Positions 47,154 through 59,263 are shown, counted from the first letter of the stretch. The stretch is 64,000 nucleotides of DNA from Paramecium octaurelia (GCA_905182995.1 CAJJDP010000022.1:505488-569487); one strand, 5' to 3'. The notes: generated from the letters alone by a model not told the origin. Numbers and translations: made by a program.

Positions 47154-49526
47154 ATGACTGAAGAAAATTTACTCTATGCTGCAGATTACTTTGCTTTTTT
47201 GGGTAAAAAAATATCCGATCATGAAATTTAATCGATGCTACCTTTTTTTGATTGTGAAGAACCTGGTCATTAGGGAAATGCTTTGGATTAAGTTTGTTTG
47301 GATTCTGAATGCAAGTACAAGGGACTTTGTTGTGTGAGATGTCAATATCAAAAGCATAGGTTTCACCCCAATTCAGTTTATCCTTTACATACCTTTGTCT
47401 CATAATTGATCAATCAACTTTCTAGTAGGAAGATTATTTTGGAAGAGTAGAGAAAAAAATGTAACCTATATCGAGATGTGGTAATTTCGATATTGAGGGA
47501 TTACTTGAATAACATCATTGAGCATATGTCTATAATAGTTGCTTCATTGCATAAATATTTTACAAGTTTCGAAAATGCATTTGAAACTACAATAATAAAA
47601 AGTCATATAATAGCGCATTCCTTAATTTACAAGAAACACATACCAAAGGATAAGTTTGAAAAATTTGTAAGAGAAGGCATAAAAGGAGTCTCTTTTTAAA
47701 ACCAAGAACCCAAGAAAACAGTTTCAAACGATTATTATATTTTAAATTAAAGTAAACCCACTAGATTAGAAGAAAAGCTTAAGTAAGAGTACGGAAACAT
47801 TATAATTAATGAATAGGAAAAAGCATTTGAGATGACTTCAGATTACATTGATATCATGTAGAATGTTGCTTAAAAGTTATAAACAATATTAAAGAAGTCT
47901 TAAGATTATTTGGCAGTGGAAGTCGATTTGAATAAATTGTCACCTCGAATACCAAAATTTGAGTTGGCATAACTCTAGGAATTCGATTAAAAATTTAAAA
48001 AGCAATTCCAAGTAGATGGAGCATTCAGTATTTTCAAAGGAATACCTCCTCCAGCTCCTCAAAAAAAGGAACAAGAACAAATTGTGAAATTAAACACTTC
48101 TGCCATTCCTACTTTAAACGATTATCTACATAAAGAGACCCAAAATACCATAATAGATCCTTCTCGACAAAAGTGTATTTTGGGCATGTTGTTTGAGACA
48201 TTGAGCAATTGTTCTATATTGAAATTAGGGAGTGTAAAATCCACGTAATCAGAAGTCAGTTGTTTTGTTCCATTGAATTCAGAGCTAATAGCTATAGCGT
48301 ATTACTATAATTAAATGTAGAGCTCGGTTTAATCCGTATATCGAAGTGTATAGGATTTAGGACAAGAAAATAATCCAAAAGATTGACACTAAAAGCCAAT
48401 AAGGAGTGAAATGCTTATTGGCAATGAGTAAGCCTTTGTTGTACACCAATACAACAGCTGAAAGTGAGATAACGTTGGTAGTTGGTTAATATTATGACTC
48501 TGGATAGTTATTGTCTTATCAGTTGCAGATTTTCAGAAATGAAGGTCGATACACAATTAATTCTTAGCCAGCAGGGTAATTTCATAAACCTGATCAATAA
48601 TCTGCAGCCACTTGTTTTGCGGAATTATATTCAGGTGAGTTTTTTGTGGCAGGATACTCTACTGGGAGTGTTTCGATATATCATATATAGAATCCATAGG
48701 CTTTGCATGGTATTTAGAATGAATTTAATAGTTCTGAATTTTCTGTATGAGAAGCCAGTACAAGGAATAAGTATTGTGGAACCTGGAAAACTGTTCATGA
48801 CATTTTCATAAGATAAAAGCAGATTGCATATGATTAATAGTATAAATTCAGAAAGAGTTGTGCATAATGTGTCACAAGTAAAGATGTTGGCCAACAATAC
48901 CTTTTAAATCATAAGTACGGATGCATTAAATGATGATAAGAGTACATTAAAGTTAATGCATTTTGTTTGTGGGGAATAGTATTAAATTGAATTATATTAA
49001 GAAAGGAATATCATGGAGGCGATTAGAAAGAGCAAGGATTGAGATTTCTGAGGATGATGAAAGATGATTCCAAGTTGTCTTTGGTTGAAGAAGGCAGCAT
49101 ATCCAATTTTAGAGATTTGGGAGTTTAGAATTCAGTCAAAGATCTGATTGTTTTGGAGCCCAGGAAGAAAATGAGTAAGATTTGGGTGTTGGCTGTCGGG
49201 GAAAATAACAAATTGCAATTGTGGGAAGTGAGAAGAGCTATGAGTTAGGTAAACATATGAGGAAATAATAATAGAATATCAAATTATGGGAAAAGGATTT
49301 GGAAGATTTCTTAAAGCCTATTAATCACAGTATAATCAAAGGGAAAATGATTGCGGAAAGTCAGGAGTATACAACATTGAAATACTTTGATGTGGGACCT
49401 AAGGTTAACATTTTAAGGGTTACAGAGAATCCATAAAATGGGAGGTTCAACATTTTAATCGGAGTCATAAATCACGAAAGCAAAACAGATGTGGATATCT
49501 TTGATGTGGAACTCATGAGTTATTGA
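47154..49526 (+). CDS. B-box zinc finger and beta-propeller protein
   Basis: About 750 residues. Residues 30-80 hold a B-box-type zinc cluster: 'FDCEEPGHQGN', 'VCLDSECKYKGLCCVRCQ', 'KHRFHP'. A long helical coiled region follows ('EIQ', 'LAQLQEFDQKFKKQFQ'). The C-terminal half looks like WD/propeller repeats: 'GEFFVAGYSTGSVSIYHI', 'GKLFMTFSQDKSRLHMI', 'KIWVLAVGENNKLQLWEV'. Introns: 25 nt after 'MQSSVQS', 22 nt after 'NPQALH', 23 nt after 'HFVCGEQ', 26 nt after 'RRAMSQ'. Stop TGA 49524-49526. B-box plus coil plus propeller suggests a protein-interaction scaffold or TRIM-like protein without RING; ciliates have many such proteins. The propeller call is from pattern only. Confidence 0.75.
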
Positions 49527-49551
49527 TTATAATTAGATAATGGAATTGATT

Positions 49552-50958
49552 TCATTTTATTACATGAGGCCAATTTTCAGGAAATGATATAGTTTGACGT
49601 TTTATCAATGGGATTGTGCTTTTGCCATACATCAATAAGTAGGCATCTTCTTGAGGTATCTCAGTGAAATTCACTTACTTTACTTACCTGTCGTTAAATA
49701 GATACCAATTGAAATTCTCCTTGCTTCTTGCATATGTGTAGTAGTGTCCTCTATCACTTGTTCCGGTATGGCAAATAACTCCTAATAATTCATAGATAGG
49801 CTTTTCTTTTTACAGTTTCGGTAAGCACTAACTTAAGTTCAAACTCTCCAAAGGGAAGTTAATTGCCTATTCAATTTTCTTAATTCCATTCTCTATAAAT
49901 TTAAATCTTTTAAGATGGATTATTAGAATAGTAGGTAATTTCCACAAATCTATCTTCTTTATCGCATCCACTAGCTTATGACAATTCTCACAAAACCATT
50001 GATTACCATTTGTTAGCTACTCCTCTTTGACATACTCCTTTATGCATTCGATTAATTAACATTCCTCTGATTCTGGAATCGGAACACTCAAGTACATCAA
50101 AGGCTCGAATTTATAGGTGTAATTATCGCAACTCAAACATTTCAATGAATTCTTGAATTGTCCTTGCATTAGATCTACTATTATCGATTTGCTTCGTTGT
50201 AGGTAATCACCCCAAGTTTCTGCTGCTTATTTCTCTAACTCTCTCTAATTACAATCTCCAGAGTATTCTCTCAATTGCACACTCTTTATTGGGAATGTCA
50301 CTCTGTTCAGATCCTCGTGTATCATGTCAAGCAAATACATCAGAAATTCCTCATAAATTAATTCTTATCAATACCTAAGCATCTTATTGTGTATTGTCCG
50401 AAAAGGATTTATTACAATGCCCAATAATCTTGTTGAATTCCTCAGGAATAATAATTGGTGTTCCCTTAACGGTGAGTTTCTGAATGTCCATTTGCCAGAT
50501 GCTCTTTATTAGGTTGGCAAATGCAACAGTTGCTAAACCTTACGTGGAGATCGGATTCTTTCGATTAATCTCTGTTAATTGGAAATCCTTGTTTTGCTCA
50601 TCCAAAATATACTTCAATAAAATAATCTGATAATGGCTGCAGATTACTAAGTAATTATATCGACGCATTCATATAACACTTATTTCCCAAGTTTTTCAAT
50701 CCCACCAGTCCTTTTACTGCTTCCTTCTTTTGAAACTTCTTTTTCCCTTTAAGCTAATAACTTGTAGGAATGCTCTAATATGAAGGAATGATCTCCTATT
50801 TGTCAGAATCTAATTAGTTTAACTTAAATTAATTCTAGAATTTCTTCACATATTGAGCCAATTAATCATTCTTTGTTTTTCTGATATTAGTCCTTATCGT
50901 CTTTTTTTAACTCAATTAATTATTTATCTTTTTCTTTTATTTTTTAGAAGAAGCCATA
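49552..50958 (-). CDS. Ubiquitin-specific protease (USP)
   Basis: Cysteine protease that removes ubiquitin from proteins, about 445 residues. Cys box: 'GLVGLKNLGNKCYMNASIQL' with the nucleophile at about residue 94. 'DAQEFLMYLLDMIHEDLN' is the QEF motif after the Cys box. His box: 'TGTSDRGHYYTYARSKENF' then 'WYLFNDRQVKQV'; Asn/Asp of FND completes the triad. Zinc-ribbon Cys pairs are visible between ('SLKCLSCDN'-type region near 50.1 kb). Introns: 25 nt after 'LSDYFIE' and 25 nt after 'QDAQ'. Start MASSKKQKKKINNQL at 50958; stop TGA 49552-49554, only 25 bp from the stop of the convergent gene at 49526. The basic N-terminal 75 residues may be a nuclear signal. No residue of the triad is missing. 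Confidence 0.9.
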
Positions 50959-51567
50959 TCAATTTTATTAGATATTTATATTTTATTTTATAAACTCAAT
51001 TTCATATTAATTATCATACAATATACTGATTAATAAATGATGTCAAAACATAGCTATTATATTCTACTATTTATTCTCAAGCCTCCTCATTTTTGAAATT
51101 CCTTAAAAATTTTTGAATCAATTTATTTATTATATTAAGTTCAATAATCATATTTACCTAAAGGAACTCAATAATGAACATAATTTATTAATTACTTATC
51201 TTCTTGCAAAGTATAAATAATTATAAATATTTTTAAGAACAAAAATCCAAATATAATTGTATCTTTTTGTGTCTATGCACTAGGGAGATTTTATAAATTT
51301 AATGATTTTCCTGTGTAAAACTCTAAGCAATTTGGAAATAGAAATTTATAGAGAGATTTCCAATTATTAATTTCTCTAAAAAGAAATTGTCCTAATTTCT
51401 CACTTAGAAATTGTACTTTGAAACTTTATTAAGCATAAAATATTTTTAAGCATTACAATATAATATTATAAAATAATTCTTAATTAATGATTTATCTTTT
51501 AAAATACAATAGTTTATAAATTAAACCTCAAATTCTTATAATATTTCAATATAATAAATTCATATTA
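50959..51567. other. AT-rich spacer with a cluster of hairpins
   Basis: 609 bp between divergent genes, so two promoters. No coding frame. It contains three consecutive short inverted repeats at 51332-51412 that are listed separately. Confidence 0.45.
51332..51412. repeat. Three consecutive small inverted repeats
   Basis: Arms: ttggaaat/atttccaa at 51332-51339 and 51356-51363; aatttct/agaaatt at 51369-51375 and 51382-51388; and the same pair again at 51394-51400 and 51406-51412. Loops are 16, 6 and 5 nt. The second and third hairpins share identical arms. It could be a small structured RNA, a protein-binding array or a remnant; nothing distinguishes these. Confidence 0.45.
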
Positions 51568-53125
51568 ATGAATAAATATCATTTAGGCTTCATAGATCCT
51601 AAAATAGAGAATTTATACTAGCAATAATAATAATCAAGTTCAAGATCAGGAGTTTTTAGGTTGATGTCTTTTGGTTTAATGATCACTTTCACAATTAGAG
51701 TCATGTATTGTTTAATTGAGAAGAGCGATTTCCTATTTTATTACAAGCTTGCTATGCTACTATATATTATCGTGCAATATATAATCGTGTAGTGCTAACC
51801 ATAATTAACAAGGATGGCATTTGTTATAACGAATATTTGTACTATGGGTCTAGTAATTGAAGAGGAGAGTTCTCCAGAAATTCAAAATCTAAAAGGAGCA
51901 AATCAAATGACTGTTAACATTATGCTGGTGTTGTCTGGGGAGTTTTTTGATTCAGTCATTTAATTAATTGTAATAACAACTTTAAGAATTTCATTGCCGT
52001 ATATAACTACAAATAACTAAAATTATATGGTCCTTACAAGCACTATATTAGCTAATTTATCGTTTTTATTTTACGCCTACACGTATCACAGAGCCAAGAG
52101 ATCCCAATATTTATTAGGCTTGGTGGAGAACGGTTGGGATAAAATATTTTATGAATTGGTTAAAGATCCTTATATCTTGCTGAAATTCTCCTATTCCAAC
52201 TTAAACTTTACTGTTTAAAAGCAGAATAGATTTCCCTTTAAGAATTGCCTTGACTTCGACGAAGACATACAGTAGAGTGATCAGGAGGAAAGAACTATAA
52301 GGCATTTCTTATAGAATGCATCTTTGGGTAAAACCTCCTTGTCAGAATACATATATGGGAGTATTAAGAAGTTCCAAATGAATTGCTATGAACATTTCAA
52401 TTAAATCCTGAGAGTTCGATTTAAAAGGTAGCTTTTATAGATTGAAATGTCTATATTTCAAGCAAAAAACCCGATGATTTTACTGAGGATCAATTCAGTA
52501 AATAAGCATTCTATAAAGTAACTGAGGAAATACAAGAAGAGATTCATTTTATACAACAATACGATAATAAATCTATTATCAAAGATAGAATAGGAAACTA
52601 AAAATAATATTATTATTAAAGAGACAAGAAGAAAGCTAATCCTAGTTAAATTGATAGAGGAGTTGTACGACCATCAATATCAGTTTAACACGGTCAATTT
52701 ATAATTCGTAATAAGATAAATAGAGAATTTGTACCCTGACAAAAATATACAGTTCTAAAATGCAAACAAAATAGAAACATTGTTTACAATTCCAAATGCT
52801 CTATTCATGATATTATTGAGTGTTTTTGAGAATAGTGACAAAGATTTGATTGAATGTAATCTGATAAATTTGAAGGAGGAGATGGAGGTAATGATTGAAT
52901 TCAATGGGAACTTTTAGGCGCATAAAATATTGAAGATTTATTAGAGTACGAAGTATCATATTCGATTGTTAGTTTCGAGTTTATATATATCTCCAAAATG
53001 TAAGTTAATCTTATAATTATAATTTTGTAGTGGTGCAATTTATTCTATTCTCAGAGCCTCTATGTTCGTCTAATCTTGATATCTACACCTACGAATACGA
53101 TGACTTACTATCGAATGAACATTGA
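51568..53125 (+). CDS. Multi-span membrane protein, histidine-kinase-like but degenerate
   Basis: About 508 residues. The first 190 residues hold about five or six membrane spans ('VFRLMSFGLMITFTIRVM', 'LAMLLYIIVQYIIV', 'STILANLSFLFYAYTYH'). The soluble half follows the order of a sensor histidine kinase: two long helices ('NPMILLRINSVNKHSIKQLR', 'YNNTIINLLSKIEQETK'), a linker 'FNTVNLQFVIRQIENLYPDK' like the lead into an ATPase domain, then 'IPNALFMILLSVFENSDKDL' where the N-box should be. No phospho-His motif and no G boxes are recognisable. A 31-nt intron near the end joins 'YISPK' to 'LVQFILFSEPL'. Stop TGA 53123-53125. The fold assignment is my inference from order and hydrophobic pattern, supported by the similar gene at 62032. 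Confidence 0.65.
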
Positions 53126-53211
53126 AATAGATGGAAATAAGCTTATGTAAATTAATTTATAAATAATTCTATACAAATTTTATTATTTATATTAATGTCA
53201 CTACCGTACAC

Positions 53212-56200
53212 TCACCATAGTGAATTTGCTTCAAAGAAGTTTGGTTCTAATTTACTGGGCTTTTAGAAGTTTCTAATGAAGTATTTACGCATTTCTTCCC
53301 AACAAAATAGACACATGGAATATGGGAGTCCAGGCATTCTATGATATACACTTAATTCAATACCCCAAATTGAGTATATCTACTGGTCTGGCACCAAACC
53401 AGGTATTGACTCCTGGAATGTAGACGATGCAAAGGAAAATGATGGTCTCAAGGATGACTCCGTAGAACATGACAGCGTTGATGGGTGAATAAATCAAAGA
53501 CATCTTACGTTCTAGAGAGATATAAGATAAGTATTTACATTTGCACGAGAACACATTGGACCATTGGACCAAGACAACAGCAACGAAGTAGGAGGTTTAA
53601 GCATATTTAAGAGCAGCAGTTTTGAAGCAAGCATTTGTATTGATGGGATATCCAGATCCTTCAAGAAGTGAGTCTGATCTATCAAAGTATCTGCACAATT
53701 GATCAGAAAATTGGTTGTTCCATTCTTCAAACACAGGGAACCATCTGTTGTCTGTGGAATTATAAGTAACGAAGATGTATCTTAAATCATAATAGATAAG
53801 TTCTGGATTGATCCAATTCAATGGAATGTTTTAGAATCCAACTGTATTAGCGATCTGACTTTCTGAAGGGGGAACCAATACTGGTGCCATTTACCAATTA
53901 GGACTGTAAGGTTGCTATGTTAAGAATGGACTAAATAAAATAGAATAACGAATTACTTGTTCATATTAGGCATATCCCAGACCCAACTTGTAGGAGGGGG
54001 TGCATATGGTTGTCCATTTGCAAGGGTGATTGGAGCCCAAGGGATTTATTGATATGGTGTGTTCATAAAACTAAGAATGAGTTTTGGAGGGAATCCATAT
54101 TCATTCATTGTACTGAAATAACTAAAGAATCCTGCAGATGTGGCTATGACTCCTTATAATAGATAGGCATGAGTGATCAATCTGAGAGACACCAAATGGT
54201 CATCCTTCTTTCTTGGTTTACGAGTCATGATATCAATTTCAGCTTCTTCGTAAGCAAAGGAAATAGCAGGTAGAATGTCAGTACCAATACAAATAGTGAG
54301 AATAAAGGCATTGCTCAAAGGAAGTGGTAATCCTATAGCGATTTCGCCTACGTATGGGAACACTTCAGTAATATTAGATGTAAGAAGATAGACGATAGTT
54401 TTTTTAAGATTATCGAAGATCTTTCTTCCTTCTTCTACTCCATCGACAATTGAAGCAAAGTCATCATTCAATAAGATCATATCTGCAGCATCTTTAGTAA
54501 CATCAGATCCACTGATACCCATTGAAATACCAATGTCACCTTATTTGATAGCTGGTGAATCATTGACTCCATCTCCTGTAACTCCGACCACGTGGCCCAA
54601 ATATTGACAAGCCCTGACAATCATCAGTTTTTATGCTGGAGATGTACGAGCAAATACAACTTAAGGTTTACTGCACCAACTTCTTAGTTTTCTATCCTTG
54701 AGATGTTCAGGTAAATTTTCACCTTGTGCTGCCTCTTCCTCCAATGCTTAAACAATCAAATCACCATGGATAACGATGGCTGGAGCTTATCTAAAGGCAT
54801 CTTCATATGACATTGAAGGATTCTCATCCAAGAGATCATCAACAGTCTTACCTGTGATGATACCAATTTACTTAGCAATAGCACCTGCAGTGGGTGGTTA
54901 ATCTCCAGTCACCATAATAACCTTAATACCGGCTGATTAACATTTTTTGATAGCTTGAGGTACAGTAACTTTAGGAGGATCCATCAAAGATAATAAACCC
55001 AAGAAAGTGAATCCTTCCAATTTAAATTTAAGTGTGTCAACTGAATTCAAATTGAATTAATATCCTTTATGATATTCAGCTCTTGGCAAGTGCAATTTAG
55101 CAAATCCGAGCACTCTTTCTCCACCTCTACCAAAAGCCAAGTTGACTTATTTGAATTTCTAAGTAATTTATTCATCAATAGGTTGATTTCTGCCTTCCAC
55201 CAAGAGGTAACTGCAAAATGTCCACAATTTCTCAGGTGCTCCCTTGATGTAAACGCAATAGTAGGAATCATGAGTTTCCCAATTCACAATACAAAGAGAG
55301 AACTTATTGGTTGAATTGAATGGCATTTTAGCCAATGATTTATCTGGCAATTCTGCAAATTATCTTCTTTGTCTTGTTAATTCAATGTCTTCGATTGGTT
55401 AAAAGAATTTGATCAAAGCAGTTTCAGAGGCATCTCCAATGGTTGGAGTATCTAACCAATTGATATTTTATTTGTCTTTAGCCTGAATATTAAACTTAGC
55501 TTCACTGGTAATGATGGCACAATCATGTAAATCTCTAAATGTTGGATCACTAGTTTCATATTCATATTCAGCATTCTTTCCTGCAATCAACTTATTCAAC
55601 GCCCTCCTCTTCAATCCATCATACCAAACATTTTCAACACTCATCTTGTTCTAAGTCAAGGTTCCTGTTTTATCTGAACAAATGCAACTTGTTGATCCAA
55701 GAGTTTCAACAGCTTCTAAATTCTTAACCAACACCTATTTATCTGCCAATCTTTTAGCAGTGATAGCCAAAGAAACTGTGATACATCCCAATAATCCTTC
55801 AGGCACATTTGCAACAATAATACCAATAGCTTAACCCACAGCAGTATCTACTGATGCCTTTTCAACAACCAATGAGAGAATCAAAAATAAGACACCCAAA
55901 CCTACAGCAATACAAGAAATCAAAATGACGAATCTCTTCAACTCTATATTCAAAGGTGTTTCTGGTGTTTCTCCTCCAGTTGCTAAATCTGCAATCTAAC
56001 CCATGACTGTTTTATCACCTATTTGGATAACCATTCCCAATCCAGATCCTTCTTTGCATAATGTACCAAAAAATGCCAAGTTCTTTGTCTCCAAAGGATT
56101 CTCACTTGTACATTCAGTCACTCTCAATAATGGATCACATTCTCCTGTCAATGCAGAGTTGTCCACCTTCATCTCTCTAGATTGTATGATTCTGATATCT

Positions 56201-57055
56201 GCTGGGATTTTGTCTCCCATCTTCACTTCCACTATATCTCCTGGCACTATCTTCTCTGCTGGAACCTGTTTCCTTTGTCCTCCTCTAATTACTATACAAT
56301 TTTGAGGTAAGAAATTCTTAAAGCCTTCCATCAAAGCGTCAGCCTTGGCAGATTAATTGTAGGTAATTGAACCTGTTAGTAAAATAATCGCAATTAAAAT
56401 GATTGCTAAAAAATAGATGCTTTTTCATACCCAACCACAAGTTCGACTTTGCTCCGAGGGCATTTGGATTCACACCATATAATGCAAAACATGCAAAGGA
56501 TGCTATCCATAACAAAATTGAAAATGGCTAAACCATCTCTTTAATCAATTTGATCCACCATGGAGTCTTCGCTTTTTCTGATAATTTATTATCACCAAAT
56601 TAAAGATTCTTTTACACAGCTTAGTCATCAGATAAACCATCCTCTTTGCTTGTTCCCAATCTAAACTATGGGGTCAATACATTACCTGTTCGCTAATGCA
56701 ATTACATCCATCTTATGCTCATCCATGTTCCTGTACTCTTCTCCCTTATTTTAAGCCTTTTTAAGAATATCTGGCTTTGTATTAGTAGGGGCATCCACTG
56801 GTACTATGACATCCTTTACCATAATTTTTTATTCCTAGGAATACAAATTTAGAGCCTTACTTTCATCTGGTTAAGCATCTGACTTTGCGTAGAAACGAGA
56901 GCTTGTGCTTTCATCGAGCTCCTACGAGCAGATTCACTTTGCTGCATTCCCAAATCGACACTAATTCTCAAAGCTTGGAAACCCGCAATAATCTGAGGAT
57001 TTGTAGCCTATGTGAAGTTCTACTAACCATCATTCAATGGTCGATACTAAGCCAT
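53212..57055 (-). CDS. Na+/K+-type P-ATPase alpha subunit (P2C)
   Basis: Cation pump of about 1,200 residues in the plasma or a vesicle membrane. Actuator: '[14 protein letters not shown]' and '[11 protein letters not shown]' (TGE). Phosphorylation site '[19 protein letters not shown]'. Nucleotide domain 'YIKGAPEKL', '[15 protein letters not shown]', hinge '[19 protein letters not shown]'. M5-M6: '[13 protein letters not shown]' and '[20 protein letters not shown]' match P2C pumps. The C-terminal end '[20 protein letters not shown]' appears only after a 25-nt intron near 53335-53360, so the gene ends at TGA 53212-53214. N-terminal introns of 26 and 25 nt join 'QMLNQMK' to '[14 protein letters not shown]' and 'VIALANR' to '[15 protein letters not shown]'. 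Start MAQYRPLNDGQQN at 57055. All catalytic motifs are intact. A beta subunit is not present in the window. Confidence 0.93.
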
Positions 57056-57636
57056 TCACAATAAATTATGAAAAATAATATCTAATGAATATTCATTCCA
57101 TCACACTTTAAAATATAGAATCTCAATAATGAGCATAAGATTGCATCACTAATTAAATCCATATATGTAAAATTATTCTGATCTAAACAATCATTAAACG
57201 AACTTTACAAAAAACACACCCTTTGCCCTACAAAACCACTCTCCCATCCTCCCTTTATCTCCCTGAAATTACTTAAAATATGTATACAATTCACAAAGCC
57301 AGAATCTCTAAATCACAAGAAGATCACAAAGCAACATCCATTTTGAACTATTTACATTGCAGTATTATAATAAAACTTGTTGCAAAGAGGTTCTGCTTTA
57401 ACAATTGTAAAAAGAAAAATTATGGAAAATTGAATTTCAATAAAGAGAACTCTACAATTTATTCTTATGTCAAGCATCAAAAAAGGGGAGAATTACTAGG
57501 TAATACATGATGTCTCCAGATCATAATAAAACACAATAAAGAGTAATTATTTACATGAAAAGAAAACATAAGTATCATTTGATGGAATTAAATGAGAAAC
57601 TCAAAACTTATTTTTAAAGTTAAAATTATAATCATT
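57056..57636. other. Spacer upstream of the P-ATPase with a C-rich tract
   Basis: 581 bp between the Rab2-like gene's 3' end and the P-ATPase start. It holds a pyrimidine tract (57219-57263) that is G-rich on the P-ATPase coding strand. A plus-strand frame at 57280-57510 is listed separately as doubtful. Confidence 0.45.
57280..57510 (+). CDS. Doubtful small frame (76 codons)
   Basis: Starts MYTIHKARISKSQEDHKATS, ends 'HQKRGELLGNT' at TGA. Basic with three Cys ('RFCFNNCKKKN'). It uses no TAA or TAG for Gln although it has several Gln codons, which is odd for this genome. It may be chance. Confidence 0.2.
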   Translation: MYTIHKARISKSQEDHKATSILNYLHCSIIIKLVAKRFCFNNCKKKNYGKLNFNKENSTIYSYVKHQKRGELLGNT

Positions 57637-58394
57637 TCAACAGCATTTTGATGCTTTTTACTCTTTTTATTTTTCAATCATTTCTTCAGTCATTTATGAT
57701 CCTATACGCACACCAATAGACTAAACATATTTTAATTTCATACCTCATTTGTAGCATCAATATCTCTCTGCTCTATTTTTTTAAGGACAGCCTCAGCAGC
57801 TTCTTGAAATATCTAATATATATTGTGTGATAGAAAATACTTTATCAACTTGAAATCCTGTTTTTGCAGATGCCTCAACAAATATCAAATCATGCTTTTT
57901 GGCGAATGTTTGCCCTTCCTCAGCAGATATCACTCTCCTAATAGATTTTTCATATATGTTTACTTGTCTGATAAATCAGTTTTATTAGCAACCAACACTA
58001 GTGTTATTTTATCATTTGCATAGCTTTTTGTTTCTTCCATCCATCTACTGATATTCTCAAAACTGTCTCTGCTAGTCACATCATACACAATTAATGCGCA
58101 AATTGATCCTCTATAATATGATCTAGTAATTGATTTAAAACTCTCTTGTCCAGCCTAAAATTATGAAATTAGTTTATACAGTATCCCAAATTTAGAGTTT
58201 TATGTTCTTTTACCTAATATTCAAAGTCTTGCTTCCAAACTCAACTCCTATTGTGGTATCATGATCCAATTTAAACTTCCTATCCAAAAATTATAAAAGC
58301 AAGCATGATTTTCCAACACCTAATGTCTTTTAGAATTATAATTACTTGAGTCTCCAATAATAATAAATTTAAACAAGTATGCATAAGAACTCAT
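57637..58394 (-). CDS. Rab2-like small GTPase
   Basis: Vesicle-traffic GTPase, about 210 residues, closest in wording to Rab2 (ER-Golgi). P-loop 'IIIGDSSVGKSCLLLQ', switch I 'HDTTIGVEFGSKTLNI', switch II '[20 protein letters not shown]', guanine contacts 'VANKTDLSD' and 'VEASAKTG'. The C-terminus '...KQKEQKASKCC' is a double-Cys geranylgeranylation site. Five micro-introns (25-28 nt) are needed, one inside the P-loop codon run (after GDS), one between 'WDT' and 'AGQE', one in 'SDKR', one after 'QVDK' and one after 'DATNE'. Start MSSYAYLFKFIIIGD at 58394; stop TGA 57637-57639. All catalytic residues including the switch II Gln are present. Confidence 0.92.
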
Positions 58395-58521
58395 CAGAAT
58401 AAAAAAAATATTTATATTAATATTAAAATCATATCAATAATTTATATTACTATTTAAACGCTGAATTCGTAGGAAATTTGGAAAATATAATCATTATCAT
58501 AAACCTTCTTATCAATTCTAT

Positions 58522-59263
58522 TCAACAACAGGAGTTACGATTAATTTTTTTCTTCACCTCCTGAATAACAACTTATTTTTTTAAACTTCGAATTCCAATC
58601 AATTCATCCAATTTACCACTTTCTTTTTATTTTTTTATAAAGTCCAATATCTCTTCAGTAAATTTGGTGATAATTGTTTTTATACTCTAGTAGTTCTCAT
58701 CTTGATTCAACGAAAGCACACTACTTGAAGTTTGAGAATACTGCATTTGATGAGTGGCTGCAAATTGCTCCCCTTCCTCATATTGTATGTAATGCCTTGC
58801 AACTAAATAAGAATTCTCTTTACCTATCATTTCCACCATCCTTCCCTTCTTCCAAATCATCGTAAAACAATTTGTCACATTTATTACCTACCAATCTAAT
58901 TACTATTTTATCTTGATCAACATACTACTAGATTTCTTCATACCACTTTTTCAGATTCTCATAACTATCCCTGCTGGAAAGATCGAAAATTAATATTATT
59001 CCAACACAAGTTCTGTAATGAACCCATGCCATCGAACGAAATGGTTCCTTACCAGACTTTAATTCATATTATATCATTACAATATCAATCAGTTTTAATT
59101 AAACCAACTTTTGTCCTACCAAAATCTCCTTTTGATGAACAGAAATTTTATCATTATGCCTCTACACAAATTGATTAGTCATAAACATTGATAGAAATGT
59201 TGATTTTCCAACTCCAGTATCTCCTATTATCGCTATGCTTAGCTCCCATTCGCAAGGTAACAT
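58522..59263 (-). CDS. Divergent Rab-like GTPase
   Basis: About 215 residues, upstream neighbour of the Rab2-like gene on the same strand (127 bp apart). P-loop 'IAIIGDTGVGKSTFLSMF' is intact, but switch I lacks the usual TIGVEF wording and switch II reads 'LIDISGKEPFRSMAW' after a 24-nt intron: the catalytic Gln of DTAGQE is replaced by Lys. 'RLVGNKCDKL' gives the NKxD contact, and 'HQMQYSQTSSSV' stands where ETSAK should be. The C-terminus ends 'KINRNSCC', a double-Cys prenylation signal. One more intron around 58860 (about 28 nt, GTTTTA start) is needed to connect to 'EGEQFAATHQMQ'. Start MLPCEWELSIAIIGD at 59263. It probably binds GTP but hydrolyses it poorly; that is inference. Confidence 0.8.

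Noticed and set aside
48482-48811. Separate gene starting MVNIMTLDSYC
   Set aside because: Its second half is an exon of the B-box/propeller gene in the proper frame after a 22-nt intron; its first half is out of frame with the better-supported exon.
55069-56305. Plus-strand frames opposite the P-ATPase
   Set aside because: The minus strand carries unmistakable P-ATPase motifs across the same bases.
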